Positions 43,701 through 57,200 of a DNA stretch of 64,000 bases are shown in pieces. Within the stretch, counting starts at the first letter, position 1. Each line of letters starts with the position of its first letter. The stretch covers positions 1-64,000 of the forward strand of contig JAPYMA010001877.1 in NCBI GenBank assembly GCA_035041965.1. Direction: 5' to 3'. Made by a program: the position numbers and the translations under genes. The notes below the pieces were generated by a model. It did no database searches and was not told the DNA's origin. It saw nothing but the letters and a program-made list of their open reading frames with translations. This DNA is from Anisakis pegreffii. Taxonomy: Eukaryota > Nematoda > Chromadorea > Rhabditida > Anisakidae.

Positions 43701-46700
43701 GCGCAGAAGTGCATTCGCTTGATGGTGTTCATTCATCTAAGAGATTCATTTCGGTTATAAAGTGCTCGTTGATGACATTTCCATGCTAATCGTCGGATGT
43801 TTACTGTTTTTTAAAGAGTATTGAACGGGTGTAGTTGATTTTAAGAAAAATTCTGTGCTGAAAATAACAAAGAATCGATGCAAATGCTCGTCACTTTTTT
43901 CTCACGATTTACTTTGTTACCTTGACAGTGAGCTGTCATACATCAATCATAGACGTTTTATGTGACTGTTGAACGATTGCCATTACTTTCAACATCACTT
44001 CAAAAATAATTAATGTTATGACTGCAGCACAGAAATTGTCCCCCATAGGACTCACATTTTGTCTATCTAGGTTATGGATCACTTGATTATTATATCCCTT
44101 GAGGAATATTTTGATATTAATTGGTTATTATCATCATTCTAACATGGATTAGCTGTGCGTAGAGAAACTCTTACCAATATGTTAGACTATATACGTATGT
44201 GGAATAAACAAACTAATTGCAATAATATATTGATGTGGTTTATTTTGATTTAAAAAGCGTTGGTTTGATTTTTCTCAAAACTCGGTTCAGATTGCATCTT
44301 TATGGCGTCAACGGATGTCTGCTTAATTGGATTGCTTCTTTTTACATGATCGCAAGCAGGGTGCTATGATTAACAGCATTAAAAGTTCTAAAACTTGGTG
44401 ATTTGAAAGTACTTTGAGTCATTGTTTCATTTCCCCACTTATGTCGATGATCTACCTTATTGCTTGTCAAACGAGTATTATAAGTTCTCCGATGATGCTA
44501 AAATCTTTTCAGTCGATGAGTATCCACCCTTATTGACATGACCGCTGAATGCTCTGAATAGAATTCGTTGGAAATTCCACATGAAAAACAACACACAGCA
44601 ATCGTCGCCGTCCATTAAACCTAAATTCCGGAGTTAATTCCTGATCTTGAATTCATGCAAGCATTTCATATAATTTAATTTATGACCTTGAAATTGACCT
44701 TTCTCACCAACTTCCAATTGAACGATTTTATTATGACATCCTCAGGATTTAGAAAATCTAAAATAACTTTATTAAAATAAAATAAAATACGTTCCTTACC
44801 CCTCCCTCGCAGATTAATACTGGATTCATTCATAGTTATCGAATTTACTTCCAATCTTCTAGAAAAGAAAACTTTTTTCCCACAGAACAGTTGACAACTG
44901 GAAATTGCTGCTTCCCAATGCAATGAATGCACGAACATCGACATCCATTTTTAGGTGCCGCAAAAAAGTCCCCAAATACGAAATGAAATTCATCTCTAAA
45001 CTCAGATAAATTTAGCATTATCTGCACACATTCGTACATTATAGATGATTTATGTTTTAAGTTTCTATATTTGCTCATTAATTATCGTTTCATTGTCTGA
45101 TGGTCATTAATCATTATGTTGCCATTTGATGTGAATTTGCTGTTCTGTAGCCTTAAATGATAATTGCGTTCAGTCAGCTTGTTGTTTAAGTGGAACATTT
45201 CGTATGATTGTAATAAGCGGAACAGCCACGTTACTGTTCATGTTTGCTACAAATTATTGGAACTATTATGTGAGGAGAATAACGAGACAGATTACATTTT
45301 CGCTTGCGACTAATCGGGTCATTAGTAACATTATCAGCATCATCTCGTCGAGGAATCATTCTCTTGGCAGTCATAGGGTTGATGCGAAAATACGACATTA
45401 ACCGAAAGTGCTTGTGAATTGAATAGAAGAATAATAGAGCAATCAACACGATTAAAGATTGTATAGTACAACTGATTATTTCTGAGAAAATTGTTCATCG
45501 ATTCACAAAACAGCAACGTCTCGAAAATAATTATTTCAGTCTCATAGAAATAGAAAGTGAGAATGTTCAACAGTATGCGTATCTGACATTTATTCTCAAT
45601 CAATACTCAGTTTTATGAAGAACACAATCCCTGATGAAAACATTTGGATGGATCAGAAGATCCCTCTCGAAAAAATACCAGAAACACAAAAAAATATGCA
45701 AAAAACGAAAGGAGTCGTATTTCAGAACGAATGACGAATTGATTAGAAGATCAACTGATGACTATAAGATGATAAGATGAAGATTAGCGATGCTACGAAC
45801 GAGCATTAAAGCTGATTTGATATGTGTTGAATGTGGGGATTATAGAGGCTCGATGATGTTTTCAAATGAATAAGAAATGCGCACAATGGAATCATCATAA
45901 CAATAGTCATCATAAGGCCATATACATGGAAATAGTTGAGTGAATGTAAGTATTGCGGTTGCTGCTAATATGTATGCATTATAAAAAATGTTATAAAGAA
46001 TTATGAGGAATGAGAGTATTAAAAATGATGTTGTGATTGCGAGCAAATGATGACAACGACTATTATTGGTGCTCTCAGGGCACAAATCAAACAAGAGAAA
46101 ATTTAGGTGACAGGGAAAGTGTTTTCGAGCAGAGGCAATTGGCTAATTCAAGCTGGATAAAATCAATGTACGCTTGAGTCGGCAAAAAATCACCTTCTGT
46201 GGTAGTGAAAAATTGAGAGAAGAAAGCGAGTATATTTTGTCGTTAGAAGCCATTCGTTTTGATCACTAATTTGCAACTGGAGAAAACACGAAAAGCAGAA
46301 TCACTTTCACAAGAGCAGCAGTTGCAGCCACAGCCATGTAGTGAACCCAATTGGACATGAAATGAGCAAATATCATATCACAAACTACTCCTCATACCAA
46401 AAAACACAAGCAATTGCGTATGCAAATACAACTTGTTATTTGCTAACGACTGCCCATTTGAAACACACTCATTGATACAAAGCGTTCGTTAAGATCACAT
46501 GAAAGACGGATTAAGAGTTGTCATTAGTCATACTAAATCCAAGCATAATTGCAGAACATCCGTCTCAAACATGTCACTTGATTGAGGCATCAATAGATTA
46601 ACATCACTGACTGTTTTTTGATAAGGTGTAACTGAGTTTCCTGAACGATCAGTTGCGCCTGATCTCGAGCAATTGTTGTATGATGACATAAATGTGCCCT

Positions 46701-49700
46701 ACTGGATTCACTGAAAATGTACTGAACTGGAACTTAAGAGCGAGCCACTCATTCAAATTGATCTGTTCATTCAAGCTCGAGAAGCAATCTGCATTTAGCT
46801 GTTCAGTCTGTTTTCGCGCGTTGCAAGTCATTTCCGTTGCATTAACTCTTAGCCAATCAATCATCTTAGCAGCGAAAAAAACGAGAGAAATAAATTTCGC
46901 GGCACGATATCACGCGGAATTACAGTCAAAACTATCAGATGAATGGAATCTAATCAGGTGAATCAATCAGGAGTACGTTGATTAGTTCATCAATCTAAAG
47001 TTATCTTCACCGAATCACCAATTGGAAAAGTATTCTACTCATGCAGTTCCAGTCGAAAATGACGAAAGAATATATAGCATAAATCGCTTTAGTTCGTTAT
47101 GCTCACCAAGTGCATTAAATAGCGATACATATGAATTATTGTGTATAACAACATTGGACACCAGCACAATTCATTTGGTACGCTTTTCATACTACTCTCT
47201 GTGGAACACAGTCATAGTCGACGAATCGATGCACCAAATGAAAGAATGTCTCAAGTGTGACCAACCAAAATCTCAATTTATCGCAAGGAGATAGATAGAC
47301 AGATGCTTGTGCTGTTGAAATCTTCCTCTCAAAGCTGGCAGAAATGAGTTGGTCGAACTGATTGTATGTGAGATAGTCCAGTCAGTGCACAATGAATTGC
47401 ATAAGACAAGTTCATAGCAGAGTTCGAAGAACATCAGCGAGAATCATCCAAAACACTTGGTTTGAACCTAACGTTTCAGCCGCTTGGAATGATACCTTGT
47501 AAGTGAACGTTATCATTTACGATTGCACGTGCTGATCACTTGGGCACTTATCATCGTTGCATTCTTTTGAGAACACACCATTTATGAAATGTCGGTAAAG
47601 ATCCACTAGTGATGATTAAACGAGAGAAGCGATTACAGTTCAGCTGTATGAATTCATCGGATGTGCTCAGAAATACTCCCCGATGATTCTTATTCAGATC
47701 TGAAGTCGTCTCTTGACTGCTGTACGACTTATATATGCATTCTTCATAGACTGATTATAATTGCATTGTTATTGTTGACAGCGAAACTACTGAAAAAACG
47801 TGGCTTGCATTAAGCATTATGCATTCGTTACATTAATACATAAATAAATAAGTTATTCTTTTAAATACTCCTCTATTGCACGCAGCAAATAACTAGCGTT
47901 TTATGCAAAAGATAATCCAATTGCATCTTCTCGATTAACAATTTTCGTAGTGGAATATGCTCCCATTGCGTCAATTTCCCTTCAGAGTTACATCAATTGC
48001 CGCTTATATCTGCTATAGGCTCAACGCTTTTTGAGAATATGGGCAGAAATTTACAGATTAAACATATGGAAAGTTGTGCGCTTTTCTGCAGTACCGATAT
48101 GTTCCTTTTGAGGAGCAGTGCAAAATTCTTGGGAGTAACCCGGGAACATACGCTAACCAAGTTGACAGAATTGAAATTCGCTGCGATCGAATGCGTTACG
48201 GAATGCATACAAAACTGTCACTGAGCGAAACTAATTGCATCCAATTGAGGTTGCAACGACATGAAAATGGGTATCAACTTCATCAAACGAATGATTGGTT
48301 AGGGTGTAAAAGGTGAAGTTTTCTTCAAAGTGAGACTAATTGAAAAATTCATGGATAATATCAGTGGAATAAGGAAGATAAAAAGCATGTTTTCGAATAG
48401 GTTAAAAATGTTTTTGGAGGATATTGCAGAGCGGAGGTAAAAGGATAATCTGATTACATAAATTTGACAATGTAATTTAACACTAAGCATTTCGATGGGA
48501 TTATCGATGGTGCTAGCTGAGGAGAGTTCGGCTTCGATGATGTACATCAAAACAAGTCCACGATTGTGTCAAACGCAGCAGATGATATTGTCGAGAAGGA
48601 TTACCAGTTTGATGAATAGCATCAAATCAAGGAACATTTTCTCTTTTCAACAAATACAATGAGTCGCAATCTATTTGGTCATTCGCTGCATGAGGAAAAT
48701 ATCAATAATATATAATTAGAGTAAACAGGTGATTCATTTCACGTGTTTACAACTCATTGAATCGCGAAGGATCTCACTCCTTTCTATAAATTTTTAAGCT
48801 GGAAATTTATTCAAAAATATTTCATTTTGCAGTGAATACAATGAAGGAGTTATTTGCTCTGATTCATAATTGATTTATTTATCATGACAAAACTTGTATA
48901 TAACTGCTGCAAGTAGTAATGTTCAAGTTGCTGGGCTAGAAAAAAAGTTTTTGACTCTATCAATAATAATATTGTAGCAACATTCAGCAGTCGACGCTAA
49001 CACCAGCATGGTGAATTTCTTCTGGAGTGACAGCAAACCGAAGTGAGCATAGAAGTTGAAGACAAGGCCACAACCGGAAATTTAGAGAATGCAGGATCCA
49101 AATGCGAGGATTCGAAATACCCCGTCCCTACGAAGGATTCCATTCAAGTCAACCCCACCCCTCCAGGAAAAACTGCATAGGAGGAGGTTTTCCGGACAGC
49201 AACGCGTTCAATTAACAAATCAATACATTTAACGTGCTCATTTTAGTAGATGTCCACAAACGAAGATCGTCATTCTCCTCATCCACTTATACAGTGGAGA
49301 TGAGCAACTTGAATTGCTTACGGAAACGATTACCTCAGTAAAATCAGCTTAAAAAGTTTATTTATGATATACATGGCAATTTCATTACAGAAGCAACACT
49401 TTAGATTGCTTACGACTGTGAATGTGAGAGAAACAGCTATTAACGGAAATTGAATTCATAGCTAATGCCGGTTACCAAAGGATGAATGTTTATTGCAAAT
49501 GAAAATAAAATCTTTTTCTGCAACCGAGAGTAGGAAGCATCATTAGTAATTGAGTAGAAATGTGCGATTCGGTGATTTCGAGCGCATCAAATGTTTGTGA
49601 GAATATCAATTTTAAGGAAAACAAGGAGTTGAATAGCAGCAAAAATTAAGGCTGGATAAGCAAGCTACTTATACGGTAGTGCTTCATAAATGAACAAAAA

Positions 49701-50541
49701 CTCATCGAAGCAACTGGATCGATTTTCAGCATGTTTTCCTGACGTACTCCAGTAGAGAGGAAAGTTGTAATTTTGCTATTACGTTCGGCACATTACATCG
49801 AGGAATCGAGCACTAGACAAGCGTAATTTGATGAGTTTTGTTCAGGTCTGTGACCAAAATCTAACAATGGATGTAGGCTGATAACAAAGGGATTGCGTTG
49901 AAGCAAATTTGTCGTATCACCGCAATTCGATAAAAATTTCATCGAACCTACTCACTCATGTGCTCAATCCTCCCAACAAATGATTAGGTATTTCCCGTCC
50001 AATTCGAGTCACAGGATCAGCACAATCGTATAGCTGCAGAAGTAACATCAAAAGGATTCCAAAAAATCTGTAGAGACAGGAACTCATTGAATCCTTTCGC
50101 ACTTGTCTTCCTACGTTGATTTGGCTCTTCCCTCATTGAATGAACCTGTTCTTAAGAAATAACTGCAAACTTCATGTTCTCTGCTGTTTTCAATCAAGAA
50201 AATACGATGCATTAATCACTTTTCAATTGATCGAATCCTAAATGTCCCATAAAATGCCATAAGAAATTAATTCTATCCACCATGATCTCACATTAATCAC
50301 TTTTATCTACCATTTTTATCTACCGTAGCGACTGCAATTGAGCATTGCTATTGCACACAATCTATTTGGCCAGTAATGACCAAAACTTTAGATACTTCAC
50401 ACACTTTCATGCAACTTCGAGAGTTTGCTTCATATAAACCTCAAAATTCTCATTCTTTTGACGGCGTTTATCATATACACCTCATTGTTACACGAACGCG
50501 AATTCTAATTCTTTTGAATCGTCTCTAACACAATTCTTAGT

Positions 50542-50627
50542 CGTTTTCTCGATCTTTTCAACTAAATTTCAGACATTTTCTCAATCTTCTCAACAAACCT
50601 TCAGATGTTTTCTCACTCTTCTGACGG
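50542..50627. repeat. 32-bp imperfect tandem repeat, about 2.7 copies
   Basis: Units start at 50542, 50574 and 50606. They share GTTTTCTC or ATTTTCTC followed by ATCTTCTCAAC-type sequence and TTCAGA; the third copy is truncated. Confidence 0.7.
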
Positions 50628-50829
50628 TGTTATTATCGAATCGTAGGCGCTCGTTGCAGATCAGTGCACGATCAAATACAACAAATTCAGTTAGAAGGCA
50701 TTCGTGCTAAACTCATATTGAATGTATTGAATTGGTTCCATCAATCAATACGCACATTAGAATGTTGACAGTATTAGAAGGAAGATTCTAACGATTTTGA
50801 AAGGGGATATGCTCACGAGCTGGTCCAAA

Positions 50830-50900
50830 TATTCGATAAGTGACACAAGCTATAAATCTCAGTCAATCATGAGATTTACAACTTGTGTCACTTATCGAAT
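50830..50900. ncRNA. Strong 71-base hairpin, pre-miRNA-like
   Basis: ATTCGATAAGTGACACAAG (50831-50849) pairs perfectly with the segment ending at 50900. The stem goes on through TAAATCTCA/TGAGATTTA with two mismatches, around an eight-base loop (GTCAATCA). Stem length (about 31 pairs) and loop size fit a miRNA precursor. A decayed MITE would look the same. I recognise no known mature miRNA in either arm. Confidence 0.4.
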
Positions 50901-51838
50901 TCCTGCTTGAACAAAATGATCGGATCTAAGAAATCACATTTATATGGTTGAAGGCAAGTCGTAACTTTTCCTAATTGCTGGTTACCTTATCAGAAAATTT
51001 GAATACAATTACTCGCGAGAAATATGCTCTTACAATTAGGAGCCAATCGAAACAAAGAGATGACTGGCATTCAATTGAGGGAATTCTCACGAGTGAATGC
51101 TAATCATTTGATCATATCATCCACATAGCAATATTTCCTATTTCAATGTAATATTTCTCTCTCTTGTTATTGCTTTAATTATTAATTCGCTAATAAGAAC
51201 GAAAAGAACATATTTTCTGTTGTCTCGATAAATTTATTGAGAACTGAATCCAACGTCTCACACTGTCATTGGTCGCGTGTGAGCAATTTATGCGCTACCG
51301 TAAACGTTCTTCACGAGTGATGTTCTTGACGGGATTCATAAATGATAATCATGTAATAAATTCTTCAGCTATCCGTACACTCATTCTCAGTGCACTGAGC
51401 TGTAATAGATCAACGAAGCAGTTAGATATCACAAACTTATAAAAGATATCGATTCATTTCATTGGCATGGATTTTTTCCCTTGCAAGGAAAAAATCATTG
51501 TAAAAGTACAGAATTCATCTTGCGAAAGTGCAGAGTTTTTTTTTTCAACTTTACCAAATAAGTAGTTCGGTCAATGTTTCCAAACGCTCATTCAGCTGAT
51601 TAATCTTTATTTCATATGAGGACGGATAATTCTGTAGTTAATATAACATGGGCGTTGCTGATCCGAGAAAGGGAACTGTTTGATCGGGGGTTGGGAGTGC
51701 GAAGGAGTTGCTTTGGTAAGGGTGCTCCCGAAAGGTTTGTCTCTCAGGATTGTGTCGAAGATTGTCTCAAAGGGATTGTTTCAAGCTGTTCATTTACATG
51801 ATTTTAAAAATGCCTTGTAATTATTATGTAAAGTGTTT

Positions 51839-51924
51839 CAGGAGGTGATTCAATTTGCATGACTGTAATAATGGACTGTTGCAAGAAGTGATCTAAATTT
51901 ACATGGCTGCAATTGTGACTTGTA
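51839..51924. repeat. 43-bp imperfect tandem duplication
   Basis: 51839-51881 and 51882-51924 align without gaps at roughly 70% identity, sharing AGTGAT/GGTGAT, CATG and CTGTAAT/CTGCAAT blocks. Confidence 0.6.
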
Positions 51925-51961
51925 TGAATACCTATTTTTACATAAAACCTGGATTACCAGG

Positions 51962-52060
51962 ATTGGTCAAGCTACCAAACGTTTGTAACGTTGCTGGCCA
52001 CAATGCTTGTGTTTCCGTGCACACTGTTTTAGCCTTAATTTACGCCACTCCGCTGGCCAG
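51962..52060 (-). repeat. Dispersed coding-like repeat, copy 2
   Basis: Pairs with 36635-36733. It forms the C-terminal end of a 125-codon minus-strand open frame (51967-52344) that is otherwise unrecognised. It could be a fragment of a mobile element, a duplicated exon, or a small RNA family. Confidence 0.7.
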
Positions 52061-54225
52061 TTGAGTAAGGATTTGAAGTGGTGAATAACAGGGTTCGAAA
52101 CAGTGGGATGATTTTTTTCGGCGTTTCTCAACGAAAAGTGTGAGCACCGCAGAAGAGCGATTTTTGCGCTGAGATGAGGAAATTCCATAATTGAAATAGC
52201 CGCCGTTGGCAATCGTATTGAATGCATGAAACCAGTCAAATGACGGTGACTATCACACATTCTTTTTTGAATGTTTGCATCAAACGCAAAAATTTTCCCG
52301 TCTGTAAGGGGTACAAAATGCGATATTGACAGTGATAAGAACAACAGATTAACGTTGTCAACTAGAACTCAGCTCAGTTTTGAGAAACATTTACGATGGA
52401 ATCTACTGAATTATTAGTGTTAGGTATTGACTGTAGGCGATCTCTAAGTGTTGAATTGGAAACATTAATTACTTGCTCAAAAATATTTTCTGTTAATATT
52501 TGTGTTTTCTCGAAATTGTTCAGTGATAATATTTCGGAGGGTTTTAGAAAACTCCGCCTAAGACAATGCGTTAATTTCTAATTTCTCGCTTGCTTGTTGA
52601 TTTTTTTCCGCATGATTAGTCGAACTCAAATAATTCAGCCATTTGGTGTTATTATGCTACACAAATTTTTATTTGCACTGACTTTTTACGTATGATTATT
52701 TTGCATTGATTGAATTTATGCATATTGTGAAATTTTCAATTGTTCAACCGTTAGCTGTCGATAAAATTTTAATTTTTTAACACTGTTTATTCATCATTCA
52801 AAAGGTAACCATCATCAAATGTTCAAATAAAACAAAAAAAATTCTCGAAAACTTAAATCTAACGAGAAAAATTAAATTTTGACGATAGTCTACTATCACC
52901 TCAAAACGTTACTGAACCTCTCTGAAACCATCCTCATGTCACGAAATTTCTGAAATCCTACGAGAATCTGAGCGAAGATAGGTCGCGATTTTTTTTCTCA
53001 ATGGTATCGTTTGGAAATTATTTGAAGATACGAACCCCAAAATAGATAACACTATCCATAAAACGATATGTTAGGGATAGCGCCGGTATGGGGAAGCGGA
53101 TGGAAAATTGCGTGCGAAGGAAATTCGAGAAGTTCTTTTTCTTTGTTCATTTGGAGAAAGTAATGAGAACGAGAATGAATGCTAACTGCATATACACATA
53201 GAATTGGTATGAGGGCTTGAGAGTTCCAAAAAAAAAAAAGAAAACGCAGGCAGCACAAAGAATTGCAACCAAAGTGATAGAAATTTGGTAATTTTTGCAT
53301 TTCGCACTCATATGGCCCATTCGGCAATCTGAAATCCCCAGTCCAACTCGCCAGTGAAAAAGTGTGCCAAAGCCAGATGCAAAGGGTTGGCAATGCTTAT
53401 TGAACTTTGCAAAGCCTTTTTTTGAATATCTTCATTAATATGTTTCCAATATCTTCGTTTGTTTGAGCAAAATACTCCTTCCGTTCTTGAGCTTCTCCTC
53501 TATCTGTTTGTATCTTTCGATCGATTGAGCACTGACGACAGCAATTAGGTCAAACATTCTCCATTTTCAGTTCACTGAAACGTATTGCTTCATTACTCTA
53601 TAAGAATAGCGCAATATATATGGAATATGAAAAACACATATTAATAATCTTTCGAATGCGTGTGTGAATAATTGCGAATTCACGACTTGTTTTCTTCTCC
53701 AGTTTTATTGATGCGAAATTCGAGAGAATATTGAAAATTAATAGGAGCTCAGTACGACGACTCTATGCTTATTATAGGACCGATTTTTCATTTCTGTTCG
53801 GTGCTAATTATAATATATGTCGCAGCTTCTTGCAATGATCGCAATAATATGTCTCCAACGGCAGAAACTTCAAAAGTTTAAATGACTATAGCTTGTGGTC
53901 GTCTTAGTTCAAAGCACATTGCGGATCAGTACACATTCAGTGTATGCAAGCATTTTTCATCTATCCTTCTTGCTTATCACATCAAATCAAATGCGGCAAC
54001 TAATCAAAAATGTGCTCATCAGAACAATTTATAAAGAACTCACCAAAATCACATCTTGAAAAATATGCGCACCGAATTGAGCCGATAATGAATAATAATA
54101 ACAATAAGAATGTGGGCACTTTACATAGCAGAATGAGATCTTAGAATGGAAAGCAGAATGAGAACATGAATAAATGTCTGTCTACATATGGAGTAGCGAA
54201 CAGATAGAGGCGAGCTGTGCTCAAG

Positions 54226-57200
54226 TCAGAGTTGCTTGGGAGCTAATGGTTCGAACTGAGGTGATGCATTAACACGTCTTGTCGATACGGCTCTCGTTGG
54301 TCGTGCATTACAGGGTGCACTAAACAGTGCTAAATATTCACGATGCGTCACGTGAACACACGGCAACCATCGGAATGCGTAACGAAATCCCAATCGAAAA
54401 CTGCAAAAAAAGTGCATTTGCAATTCTTCGAATGCACACAATTGACTACTGTCAAAAAAACTACCCATTTCCGTCAAACCGACTAAAACTGAGTGCTCAC
54501 TGGCCGACAAAATAGTGATCCTTCACTGATGTCGTACCGGTGACCGGTTCAGGATCATTTCAAATTAGCAGTGGCATTCGCATAAAATTTCATTTCGTCC
54601 GAATCCGACCGAAACAGTCTTTCACATTTCGAAGTTCAACAATTCGATCAAATTCAAATTCCTTTCATAGGAATCTGAATATCGGAATTCTGACCGAAAA
54701 TTCAGTCGGTAACCATCACTATTTCAAATGCATTTGGCAGGCAGTAAGAAAATTCTCTCATTCAGCATGTTTGCGTGTAATCGCTCAAATTCATTTGTGC
54801 AAGAGCAAGCTACAGAATCGTGTCACGTACATAATCACAAAATAATCCAACCACATCGCCAAAGTCCTTCCTGGGACTGCAGAAATGAAAAAAAAGTATT
54901 CATAAATATTCACACTAACCGCTCATTCATAAAATAGTAAATAATCGGATTGAAAACCGTCGAGCTCATTCCAAGCCAATAAATATTCAAGTAAATGTAC
55001 AATGAGGTTTTTCGATCAAAACTCGCACCCAAATAATTGTACAATACGGAGAAATAGAGTTGGTATGGAAACCAAAGAAACATGAATATGAGTACAATGA
55101 GTGCGAGCATGTTCGCTGCCTGAAACGAGAACGGTTCAATTTGGTACACACACGACAATGGCAACTGCTCCACAACAACTATCCATAGGACAACTGTCAT
55201 CCAAAACAATTGCCCTTTGACAACTTGACTCTAAGATATTCATTCACCACGGATACAAATTATCTTTTTTATAATTAATATCACGATTCATTATTATTTA
55301 GGAGTATTTACATTTATTATTCTTTATTATTCATTATTATTTACTATCATTGTTGTTATCTTTAGTATTTCTATTAATATTATCATTATCGTATTATTAT
55401 TATCGCTGCTATTATCTTTATAATTATTACTGTCATCACCATGATTGTTAATATTATCCTCATTATTATGATTTATCGTTATCAGAATCAGTATCACTAC
55501 TGGAATAATTATCATCCGATGAGATCATCTTTACTTCAGAAGCGTTTTTAGCTTGAATGGTGGTTGAATCTTATATGGTGAACGATTGCATGCTCTTAAT
55601 GCACAATCCCTTCAACTGACAGCACATCCTGGGCAGATGAGCAGGTAGTTTACGTTTTGAGGGATCTAAACATTCGTTGAAAAATCGCCTAAATTTCCGT
55701 AAAGCTGATTAATCTAAGGATGACTTGATGACAAACTCCAGAATAGGTCACGACATGTCAAACAATTGATGCATCGAAATAATCCACATAAAAATTCAGT
55801 CAATAATACCGATGCCTACACCAATGGCATGATGTCACTATAATAATAACGATAATAATGGTAGTAACAATAATAATACCAGCAATAACAACGGCAATAA
55901 TAATAGCAATGATGAAAAGAACTTATATTTGTGAAAATGAATCTCTACGATGGACACTTGTCCGAGAGGGGACAGCATCTTGGATGGCAATTTCTCCAGA
56001 ACCAAATAACTTGTGTGATAAGGATGAGCGAAACTGCAGTGAAGTGAAATGCCAGAATCCAAGGATACATCGTGGTGCTAAGGGACAGGACACAATCTGG
56101 TTGGAATCAAGACTGTTGAGATTTTAAAAAAATGGGGTTGGTTCTATTCGACGGAATAAACGCTCTTCCGCTAACGATGCTGAACTTACTCTTCGTTTCG
56201 CTATGAGCATCGCTTGATGTCGCGTGTCACCAACCGACTCACTCTTTCTTAGTACCAAAACAACGCGACCGTACGTGAATATCAACACAACTAGCGGCAG
56301 TGCATAATTGAGAATCATCAGAACGTTATTGTATCTGTAAGTTCCTTTGCGTTAGCTCGCCTGCACAGCAAATGACTATATTCATATCGATAGTCTGAAT
56401 GCAACGTCTTCAAATGGATCATGAACAGTGTTTTAACTGCATTCAAATCGATTGTCTGAATACACGTGGGCGCTATAAAATCAAACGTCATCAATGAATT
56501 GATGACATTCATATGCTTTTTTCAGCGCATAACGCTGAAAAAAGCATATGAATGTAGTCAATTCATTCGAATAACATTAATTAAAAAGAAACACTCGCTA
56601 GCATTAAAAACGTCTTTCCATAAGGTTATTTTCAACGCATAAAATGCACCAACATGTTGGTGCATTTGATACGTTCTTCGATATATTGATATGTTTTTCG
56701 ATCAGAGGAGTTTTTTTTTGGATATTCATCCGCGGATCTCGAACGAAAGAGAGGAATGTTAATAATTTCACTGAATATCTTCACAAATGAGCGAATCAAA
56801 TGAGGATGCTGCCCAAGAATGTGTTTTTTGATGTCAACCGAATGACTTTACAATTTCTCATCATTATCATTCGTAATTTTGTGCTCATTTGCTGAAAAAG
56901 TATCTAGCACATATTGTTAAATGAGGTACGTATCGAACGACTCAGACGATTGAAATTGTGTAAGAGGATTATTGAGGCATTAGAACTAACATTTTGAACA
57001 TTTGACTCGTGAGAGCGTTGCCATCTGGAAAGTTATCAGCCAAGCAAACTGGATCAACGAATACCTGCCCATCTTCACCAATAAAAAAGTTAACCTCTTG
57101 TTTCGATGCTAATATAGCCGGCAAACCACACAGAAACGCCAGGAACCATATGCAAATAATAGCCGTTACAGTTGCACGATGCCCCAAACGACGCTTTAAC

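Larger units (their letters stand above)
37775..54225. other. 16.5-kb gene-poor region
   Basis: Neither strand has an open frame that I can tie to a family or an exon chain. Visible structure is limited to short tandem repeats (50542-50627, 51839-51924), a strong hairpin (50830-50900), the coding-like repeat at 51962-52060 and a small A/T hairpin near 51470-51500. Upstream exons of the copine gene or regulatory DNA of either neighbour may lie here. Confidence 0.5.
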
